A stretch of 64,000 nt of DNA from Asterias amurensis (taxonomy: Eukaryota; Echinodermata; Asteroidea; Forcipulatida; Asteriidae), in contig NC_092648.1 in NCBI RefSeq assembly GCF_032118995.1, positions 2,061,001 to 2,125,000 on the forward strand. The letters are read 5' to 3'. Each line of letters opens with the position of its first letter. Position 1 is the stretch's first letter. Below the pieces are notes generated by a model that ran no database searches, was not told the origin of the DNA, and saw only the letters and a program-made list of their open reading frames with translations. Made by a program: the position numbers and the translations under genes. Positions 1 to 10,500 of this stretch are shown here, in pieces.

Positions 1-389
1 GTGATTTATATGTTTAATTTAGGAACAAAATGCAGTTTTAGGGCTGCCGGAAACCCAACTCCAATCATAAACACTGCAATTATTTCTCTGCTTTTCAGCA
101 TCAAAGCCTTACACGAAAAATGTCCAATAAGGCTGACAATGAATCATAAGGCACAGGTTTCTTATTGTTTTACAAATAATTGTAACCGAATATACAAATC
201 ATTTGGAAATGCCTAATTTTCTTTGGCAGTTGAGTAAACATAATCATTGCATGACATCGCAATCGTGGAAGCATCTAATATACAAATTGGACGGATGTTA
301 AGATTACGACACAAATGTATACACACAGAAAATGATGCCATAAATATATCAAAGAGATATTCTAATCAACTCGTACATGCAGGAAGCTT

Positions 390-905
390 GATTGTCTGAC
401 TGTTCAATATCATCCACTGTGATTTGGTACGCCAGCCTGCACTGCAATGATATTGTGTGGTGAATTCATCAACACAGTACACAGTCAACCCTCCTACTGT
501 CTGACCATTCAATATCATCCACTGAGGTTTTAAAATGCCAGCCTGCAATATGATATCATGTGGCGACTCCATCAACACAGTACACAGTCAACCCTTCTAC
601 TGTTTGATCATTCAATATCATCCACTGAGGTTTTAAAATGCCAGCCTGCAATATGATATCATGTGGTGACTCCATCAACACAGTACACAGTCAACCCTCC
701 TACTGTTTGAGTATTCAATATCATCTACTGGGGTTTTAAAATGCCAGCCTGCAATATGATATCGTGTGGTGACTCCATCAACACAGTACACAGTCAACCC
801 TCCTACTGTTTGACCATTTAATATCCTGTACTGTGGTTTTGACTGATAGATTTACTCTGCGAGCCTGCAATTTTATCATGTGGTGAAAGCATCTACACAG
901 TACAC
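390..905. repeat. 103-base tandem array
   Basis: Five units with TTCAATAT at 403, 508, 611, 714 and a variant at 817. Shared words are GCCAGCCTGCAATATGATAT and ACAGTACACAGTCAACCC. Lies downstream of TCTE1. Confidence 0.85.
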
Positions 906-1109
906 AAAGTACTTCTGTGATTAGTTATGCCACCAGACACTTTATATACAAACCATGCAGTTATATGGTTTCAAATGATTGGTCGACTCGCTGGTAAATG
1001 GCACTAAGAGTAGGAGGGTTAATCAACCTTAACATGCACCCTCTTCAAGAAACTTCAATTGATACTTTAAGTATTAATACAATGTGAATATGAGATATTA
1101 TAGATAAAC

Positions 1110-1275
1110 AGGCCTGGAATTACACAAAGGTCATGGGCCTGGTTGCCCTGGTCTTGGCCTTGGTGCCCCTTCAAAAGTTTCCCATAGACTTTAAGATCTC
1201 CCAATGGAAGTGCCCTTTGCAAAATGAAAATAGCCTTGCCCCCTCAAAGATGAAATTCCAGGCCTTGGTAAGTTT
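1110..1275. repeat. Short interspersed repeat with GGCCTTGGTGCCC
   Basis: Contains GGCCTTGGTGCCCC, AAAGTTTCCCATAGA and CCCAATGGAAGTGCCCTTT. It matches 3230-3385 and more loosely the family at 3022 and 17023. Confidence 0.5.
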
Positions 1276-1382
1276 TCAAACTGCTACAAAAATTATTTAC
1301 AAAATACTTGAATTTGGACGGTAAATATTATAAACTTGATAATAATGGAAAGTCTCCTATTAGCAGTCCTCTTTGATACAAT

Positions 1383-1565
1383 TTATCTATCCAAGGAACT
1401 CTTCTCTTTCTCGATCAGCTTTAATTCCCGTTCTCGTTCTTGATTCTTCTTCAGGATCTGATTGATGCAGTACTCTGATTCTTGTCCGACCTCCGTCAGT
1501 CGTAGATCCAGCTCTAAGATGGTTTTATTCTCCTCCATGCCTTCTTGAAGTTGCTTGCCTCCATC
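1383..1565 (-). CDS. TCTE1: TCTE1/DRC5 coding exon 4 with stop codon
   Basis: The acceptor TTACCCAG precedes GATGGAGGC (phase 0). It encodes DGGKQLQEGMEENKTILELD, LRLTEVGQESEYCINQIL and a Lys/Glu-rich end, closing with TAA at 1383-1385. It matches the last LRR and C-terminus of vertebrate TCTE1. I saw no clear AATAAA in the next 300 bases. Confidence 0.93.
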   Translation of the reverse strand, partial: DGGKQLQEGMEENKTILELDLRLTEVGQESEYCINQILKKNQERERELKLIEKEKSSLDR

Positions 1566-4500
1566 CTGGGTAAGAGATTTAAGATTGTTATCATCAGTCA
1601 AGTATTACAAACAAATGGAGTGCATGGAAAATTTTGACTTTTTGAAATTGAGATGCGTTAGAGAAAACAATCGCAAAGTGACAGTGCATTCAAATATAGC
1701 CAATTCTATTATAGGTATCAGAATATCTAATATTAATAATAATAAAAATCAGTTGTTATTTAACACTTTATCTTTGGCTATTTCAAAGCGATTATTATGT
1801 TCTAAAGGCAAAGTTTACATTTTGGTTTTTGGAATTGTTCGGTTGTTGTAAGCCTATTTAAAGGTAGATGTATACAATAAAACTAACTCGTGATAATTTC
1901 ATTTCAAAAGGTGGTCGCGTTTTTGAGATATCGACGAAAATCTGGAGCGTATATGACCACGCCGGAAGAATAATCCCAAATAGGAATACACAATATGAGA
2001 AAGGTCAGTGACAGTAACGCTTCTCAGAATTACTTTTGGGCATAAAAAATGATATCTTTTTACATCCACTTTACTTAAAAAAATGAGATGTTTCTCAAAG
2101 TGCTTTATACTATTGAAAGCTGCTGTAGGCTTCACACCAATACATGTAGTTTGTTTTACCAGTTTTACAGACAACTTTGCTTAGTTTTTGAATTATGAGA
2201 CCCATTTGCCTCGCACCTTTTAAGAGTTAATACAATGTGCAATCTGCCTTCAAACATGCCAGAAACACCCATAGCAAACTTCTCTCCGAGTATAGGGTTA
2301 TTTTGGCTTACTGGTATCCTTATTCTGCTAAGCATACTTTTGGTGTGCTTAGCTACTTTTGTGCTTCAGTAGTTGTGCTAAGTGGGTCCTTGTGATAATT
2401 GCCACACACTCAAAAACAGATGTCTCTTTGAAAGTTGATATCATAAGAATTTATTGTTTATTTCCTGTGCCAATCAGAAAAGATCATTAATCATAAAAAA
2501 AAAATCATGTTCTTTACCAATTTCTTTCTCTGTAATGTTCAAACAGTCAATTGAGAAGATTCAGTTCAGTTAAAACTCATATGTCCATGAAGAAAATGGA
2601 AATTGAGATGAAAAGAAAATTTAAGGAGATATGATAATTAATAACCGATCGCCAGGAAGCCAGATACTTTTAGGAAGAGGATTCCGAAATGACCCATGCA
2701 TCTCCGTGATTGAACCAAGTACACATGACTAGGCAGCTTCAATAAAGCCAGTAATCGACACCAAGATGACGGAAATCACAATTAATTTGAGAACCCAAAA
2801 ACATCTGCTGCTAATTATCAGAGTATTGACTTTTTAAGACAGTGTGTTAAAGATGCTCTTTATGTCCGTTTTTAAAGCGCCCTACGGAGACAAACTCGAT
2901 TACTTCATCAATGGCGTTCTAACAAATTGGTAATTGGTTTGCATCGATTCCTTGATCCCAATTAGTATGAAAAATTGCATTCAAGAATAAATCGCAAAAT
3001 AATAGCTGAGCCGTCTAGAGCAGGCCTGACACTTCACGGAGGCAACAAAGGCAATTGCCCCCCATGCCCCCTGGTCACTGCCTTGGTGCCCTTGAAATGC
3101 TCCAGCAGAAATGTGTAATTTCCTCATAGTATGCCCTTTACCAAGGAGAAAATGCCTTTGTGCCCTTGCCCTTTTAAAAACAAAGCATACAGGCCTGGTC
3201 TACATAGTGCACATGATTCAAGTTCTGATGGTCAGGTCTGAAATTACTCGCGGAACATTGTTGCCTCGTGTCTTGTCCTTGGTGCCCCCACAAAAGTTTC
3301 TCGTAGATTTCCCAATGGAAGTGCCCTTTTTAAAAAGAAAACCGCCTTGCCCTTTCAAAGATGAAATTCCACGCCTTGATGAAGTCATCAGGGTGTGGGA
3401 ATGAAATCCCTGAGGACACTTGTGTCCTTGAGCAAGACGCTTTACTATAATTGCTTCTCTTTACCTTAAAGTACAAAGGGGTACTTGCAAGAGGTTGATG
3501 TTGTGTTTGAAAAAGCCTTCAGAGTTTCACTAGGCAGCCTCAAGGCTGTATATTGCCCAGGGAGCTGAGAAAAATTCTGGAAATGTTATTGGCCTAATGA
3601 CCAGGGCACTACCGGTAATGTAAAGTGCATTGCTCCCTATTGCAAAATGCGCTACAAGCATACATTGTACTTAGCAACTAGTTATTGTTATAATTGTAAT
3701 ACCTCTCAATTTTTTTAGAGGCACCAGGTGTAGACAGCGCTATATGCACACATCAGGGTAAGACCAAACTAGCATTCTTAATCCCAAATGCTATTAATAA
3801 AAGAATAGACTCCTGAATAAATTTGTTAGATCGCTAAGTGCTTGAACGATGTCCCACGACTTTCACTGACTATGCTTTCCACGATCATAAATCATAATCT
3901 GTAAGCACCAACCTACGATGGTTTTCGTCTTTGAGATGCTTGATTGCAGTCTGAATAAGGAACTGCTTCGTTCAACCATACAATCACATTCAATGTGTTA
4001 AGTTAAGCTGCGAGTTGTTCATAATATTACAGTCTGAATAAGGAACTATTATAACATTCAATGTGTTGAGTTGAGCCGCGAGTTGTTCATTATCGCAGTC
4101 TGAATAAGGAACTGCTCCGTTCAACCGTATAATCACATTCAATGTGTTGGGTTGAGCTGCGAGTTGTTCATAATCGCAGTATGAATAAGGAACTGTTCCG
4201 TTCAACCATATAATCGCATACAATGAGTTGAGCTGGCTGCCGACTGCCCAATGCTATTTGAAGATGACATGACACTCGCGACACCATATGTGATAAATTG
4301 CATTTACACTGGATTAAATGTCTTACATGTGTTGTCATGCAATCATACAGTAAACCAATCATCACATCTAATGCACTTGAGATTTGAATGCTAGTATTAC
4401 ACGTGGAGGCACTCCGGTTTTATTACTCCTCGCTCTTCAAATAATCTCAAGATATCTCACACTGAGAGTTATTCTTAGATGACATTTGCAGTGTGTGTTA

Positions 4501-7500
4501 TATGCATAATGAAGGAACTTATACAATATATTCCACTAAAATGGATCAAGGAATATTTGAACAAAATATGTCACAGAGAATAGACAGTTCCATCTTGCCG
4601 AAGCTATAAAGGTGTCTGGATATGTTTATGTCAATAGTAATACTGAGAAAGAATTCTGAGACTGCGCTGTTGGAACTTAGATTTATTTTTACTTTTTTAA
4701 CCTTTGGGAAAGACTCTATCAGGCCATAACTATTTTTGGGGGGTCAATTTTGGAAGAGTTTTTATAACTTTTTTTTAAGCCTTTGAGAAAGACTCTGCTA
4801 GGGTCAAAACATCAGGCCATTAACTATTTTTGGCCAATTCGAATGAAGACAGAAGATAACTGAAACTGTTGGCAATCATAGCAAGTCAGTGACATGCCCT
4901 ACATACAATTTCTTTGAGTTAAAGTTTCTTTGACTTGGGAGAAAGTAAGAGTCTTGTTGAGTGGAAATTGTTTGCACTTAGATTTAGTTTATATATTTTT
5001 AGCCTTTGAGAAAGGGTCAAAACGTCAGGCTGTTAACTATTTTTTGCAACTTCAAACAAAGACAGAAGACAATTGAACCTATTTGTGATCGAAGCAATTC
5101 AGTCACACAGGCTCTACATACAATTTCTTTGAGTTAGAAGTGATTCAGGAGAAAGGATGAAACATAAGGCCAGTAAAAGTCTTTTTGAGTGGAAACTTGT
5201 TTGAACTTGGATTTATTTTATACATTTTTAGCCTTCGAGAGAGACTCTGCTAGGGTCGAAACGTCAGGACGTTAACTATTTTTTGCAACTTTAAATGAAG
5301 ACAGAAGACAATTGAAACTATTTGCAACTAAAGCAAGTCAGTGACACAGGCCCTACATAAAATGTCTCTAAGTAAGAAGTGATTCAGGAGAAAGGATGAA
5401 ACATAAGGCCAGTAACTACTATTGGCAATCTCAAATGAAGACGGAAGGTAATTGAAATTATTTTCGATCAACAGCAAGTCAGTGACATAGGCCCGACTAT
5501 ATAACATTTCTCTGAGTTAGAAGTGACTCGGGAGAAAGTCTTAATGTCTTGTGGAGTGGGAACTTAGATTTACCTTTTATTTTTTCAGCCTTCGAGAAAG
5601 ACTCTGCTAGGGTTGAAACGTTAGGCCATAACTATTTTTTTGCAACTTCAAATGAAGACAGAAGAAATGTGAAATTATTTAAGATCAACAGCAAGTCAGT
5701 GACCTACAAAATGTACATGAAATTTCTCTGAGTCAAAAGTGACTCAGAAAAAAGTAAGACTGTAATGTCTTGTGGAGTGGAAACTGTTGGAACTTTTTGT
5801 TTAGCCTTTGATAAAGACTCTGTGTCAAAACATCAGGTCGTTACTTAAATTTTGCAACTTTTAAAATGAAGACAGAAGATAATTGCAGTTTTTTTAAGAT
5901 CAACAACAAGTCAGTGACTCAGGTCCTAAATAAAATTTCTCTAAGTTACAAGTTAGCTTTTAAGACAGATTTAGCTAGGGTCGAAACATCCGGCCTAAAC
6001 TATTTTTTGCAACTTCAAATGAAGATCGAAGATAACTGAAACTGTTTACGATCAGCAACAAGTCAGTGACACAAGCCCTACATAAAAAATTTCTGAAGAA
6101 AAGAAGCGACTCGGGAGAAAGTAAGAGTTTAATGTCTTGAATGGAGTGGAAACTTCCATGGATGTAGAAATAAACTGAAACCCTTATAGCGTTCACACTG
6201 CAAAGAGTCTTTGAACCGTTGTCGGCAAAGAATTTAGCAAGTACCTGCCGGGGGGGGGGGGGGGGGGGCAACCAGCTAGAATTCTGGTCATACCAAAGAA
6301 GACACCCTCAGGCCAGGTGGGCTGAAGTAATACCTTCTGTATTACGATACCTCACAGCGTCACACACTCTTTCTTGACTACTAAATTGATAAATGATGTA
6401 GAAACGTTTCACTTTGCAACCACCTGATGTTGCCAATGCGAGATAAAAGTAGAAAAAAAGAGAGGGCCTGTACTTTTACTCTGTTGATGATGACCTAGCG
6501 TTGCCTGTTGCAGGTGGTTTTGACTTGCAGCTACTTTGTGTGAAGTTAAGCGCGTGATTACGTTCCAATTAATCTAATGTGTTCCTCTAATGTACCATGA
6601 CTTCTGCAGGTGTAAACAGGCCTGTTTTTTTATCGGTAGTGACAGTTTTAATTTCTTTTTGTCAACATCGTTTTTATAACTCTAATTTGTTTGCGTAAGG
6701 GAAATAGATTTAATGGCATTTTTATACCCTAAGCCTTACTTAAACTGTCAATTTTATTAACTTGTCTTTTATGCAAACATTTTACATAAAACAAACTGTA
6801 ACTACAATCCTTACGATCATAATATGTTATGATTGACACTAGCAGTTTCATTTTAAACGTTTTTTAAGCATCACTATGTCAAAACAGTGACTGAGTTTTT
6901 GTCTGCTTGTTATTTATGCAAATGTTTGACATTCAAAAACTGTAGCTTGAGAATCCTTATGAGTTTAAATTATTATGATGCCAGCAGTTTCATTTTAAAA
7001 CTATTTATAAATAACACTTTGTGGAAACAGTGACTTGTCGTTTTTGTCGACTTGTTTTTTATGCAAATGTTTGACTTTAAAAAACTGTAGCTTAAGTATA
7101 AAATGTTATGACGCCAGCGGTTTTATTTTAAAACTCTAGAAATGTCAAAAACATGTTATTCATCCATCATTTTAACTTATTGCCTACTCATTTAATTATT
7201 CTGTGTTTTTTATACAACTTTTTTGATGAATTCCTTTGTAATTTTTACCGCCATAATGTCAACTCAATTGAAATGCTGACTTGTGTTTGAGATGTTGTTG
7301 TTCCTTTTGTATTTGATTTTGAGAAAATTAATAGAAACAGAAGTACACTGAACCGTAGCCTCAACATCTGACGTCATACTTCAAACATAATCACCTTTGA
7401 CCTTGCATCATTTAACATGGCCTTCATGGTTCTAAAGATTCACAGTTAAATATAACTTATATGTGTACACATTTAAAGCCAACACCTAAGGACAGGGGAA

Positions 7501-10500
7501 CAGTCTTACTAAACCGAAGCTCTTCAGTTTCCTAACACAAGAGGGCGTAAAGCTCCTTTCACACAGTTCGAAGATGGACGTTTGCATACAGCAGGCCTTG
7601 GTGCATTGTCAGTGAATTGTAGCAAATTTATTGACTGTTATTTTATCCAATTCAAATAGTACTGAAGATATCAATGCTGATAAATGTATATTTATTCCCA
7701 AGGAGTTTAATCTGCAACATGAGTTTGTGTTGCAAATATATTCAGGTGCCTTGAGTGATTGGAATTAGAGTTCAGTGACAAAGAATTCCGAGAACAAATT
7801 GGCTTAAAAGAAAGTAATTTGTTACTTTTTGTAAACCATTATCCTTTCATTACATGTACGTTTGACTGTTAGTACATCACACTATTTGTATATGATGCAG
7901 CGTGATCATGTTTTTTGATAGACTCTACTTTGTTTGATAGCTGAGTTGGACTATGGACAAGAATGTTTAAAGGAACATTACAGAATTGTTTTGTGCTAAC
8001 AAAACAGTTGCTGGCAGTGTAAGCATTTTATGTATAAATCCATCATATACATATGTGTACATAAACTGACAAACCTGTAGAAGTTTGAGATCGATTGACC
8101 ATCTGGGTCACGAGAGAATATTGAAAAACCGAATAAAAATTACGTTGAGATCAATTTAAGAACCAACGCCGCGTTAGTACAGTTAATTACAATCCTATAA
8201 GCTATAGTAGTAGTCCCAGCCTATTTTCTACCTTCCGCCCAGGTAAAAGTTAATAAGCAGGACAGTTCTTTTCAGAACTGAGAAGTCTCCCAGACCCCTG
8301 AACATCTACTCCGCGGTAGTAGAATTATTAATAAAAGACAGTTTTCTAAGAAGAAACTGTACATGTACCTGGCAAGTAGATACACACATGGTGTTTCCGC
8401 AAACCCAATATATATTGAAACCTCACCATGCAATGCCTCAAAACCTTTACAACGTAGCATTTTGGAATTTTCACTGCACTTAGGAGTTGATGAGCAACAC
8501 ATGAGATATAATATTAATCATTTGCAGAGTGTATGTTAGTGTTTTATCTTACAGTGTATGATAGTGTTTTATCAGATGGTCGTCCTAAAGTGCTCATTAT
8601 TTGTTGACAGGTACATGAACAAAGAGCTACACGCACTAAGCATGTTTGAAGCACCTTGTGAGGGTACAAGGCTTCAGGCCTAAAGTCTTTCTCAGAGTCA
8701 AATATTTTAGTGAGAAGTGACCTCTTTCTCAAAATCAAGCTACTTCAGAGGGAGTCGTTTCTCACAATGTTTCATACCAGCAACAGCACCCCGTTGCTCA
8801 TTACCAATTAAGTTTTTATGCTAATATTTTTAGTAATTGCCAAAGACTAGTTTTATAGGCCCGGTCACACTGGACGCTCTCAATTGGTTGAGAAAGCAGG
8901 CGCGTATATTGCGCGGAGCAGTTCAACCAATATAATGCATCGTGATCGTTTTCAATAATGCTGCAGTGTGACTGGCCCTCAAGACTAGACTTATCTCAAG
9001 GTAGGACGAGTTACTCGTCCTACCTTAGGACTAGCCTGAAGTTTTTAATATCTCCTAGGACTAGTCCTAACTCTTTTTGAAATCCACCCCAGTGCCTTTA
9101 AAACTATTAGTGTCTATACTTACAGGTCCAAGTCTATTACAAGACAAGTTGACTCTCCTGAGTGTGATGTTAGAGATAACAACTTGAGCCATAATGGCAG
9201 CCGTTGGTTCAGTCAGCTCATTACTTCCGATATTCAGCTCCTCAAGGGTTGTGTTCTTGACCAGGGCTCGGCAAAGAGACTGCCCACCTAGACGAGATAA
9301 TCAAAAACATATCAGTAGTGAAATACTCTGTACAGCTTTGAAGTCATAATCTAACAAACTGAGCTCAAGTGCATATCTGTTTACCATAGACAAAGAATCA
9401 GCACACCATAGGCAAAAAATCAGCGCCTACGGAAGCAGGGAGTTCTGTGCTTACGTCAAGCATTTTTCACTAGTTAACAAGAAATTTTGTACTTGTGGGC
9501 TTAGCGCTCCAATTGTTCATCATAACTGAAGTCTTCCTCGGATTCAAACACTTTTAGTGAGAAGTTTCTCTTTCTGAAAAACTTCATTACTTCAGAAGGA
9601 GTCGTACTCCACTTTACTAGGCATTGTTTTACTTACACAGCTAGAGCAGAAATTTGGCGCTTGCACAGTAAGCAGAGAGGGTGATCATAAGCTCAGAATT
9701 CGGCGGTTAGCAGAGCCACGAAAATTGGGCCCTGCAGTATTTTGCAAGAGAAGGTTAATGTCCTTCTGGCAGGATTAACCCGTTTGCTTAAGGATTGAAA
9801 AACCTTAATCCTGTATCATACCCATGCAGGATTATTTTCAGTCAAATAACAACTTTTTTTTAGCCTTTAATAACTTGTGTTTGGACACCCTTAAAATTAA
9901 AATGCTGTGAATGACTCTTGCAGAAGTAGCACAAATTTTGTTTCAGTCATTTCTCTGCAAAGTATTTTTAGACTGTTGGAAATCCATTGTGTAACGACCG
10001 ATCATTGCCTAGTCAAACAGACTAGCATTCCAGAGAGAGATGGAAGGCCTCATGGCAAGGCAGTAAAATCCGTCTTTAGAAAAATCTTGGCTGGTTTGTG
10101 AAAAGAAAAGTTCTTTGACAAAGGCTTTAGGCACAGATCAATCTGAAAAACTAATCCGTTTATTGTTAGTTGTGCATTTTCACTAGGGACTACAGGAACT
10201 CTGTGAATCAGTTGCATGTGTACGCACAATCCGCAACAGTGCTTCACCACACATGTTGACATGACAACCGCCAAACATGCACAGAAACTGGGAAGCCCGT
10301 TCATAAGACAACCGTTGGGTGTCGCATAAGATTTCTGTGCATTGTGTCCTCAGAAACAAACTGGTTAACTCTTGAAGAGTTGAAAGTGCAGAGCATTAGT
10401 GTGCAATGCATCTTCACAACTTTTGATTTGAACATCTTATTCTGAATTTTTGATCTATTTCTTTTTCCTTCAAATATAAGTTTGTAACTTGGAGGCTCTG

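Larger units (their letters stand above)
1566..9123 (-). other. TCTE1 intron 3 (overview)
   Basis: A 7.6 kb intron. Besides the listed arrays and elements, 1620-3020, 7141-7960 and 8480-8740 show no gene, RNA or clear repeat. A fragment at 2290-2400 with GCTAAGCATAC and GTGCTTAGC belongs to the GGGCCCAATTTCA family. Confidence 0.8.

Noticed and set aside
4790-5630. Hammerhead ribozyme in the 225-base array
   Set aside because: A stem followed by GAAAC-GTC is present, but the CUGANGA half of the core and a stem III are not, so I do not call a ribozyme.
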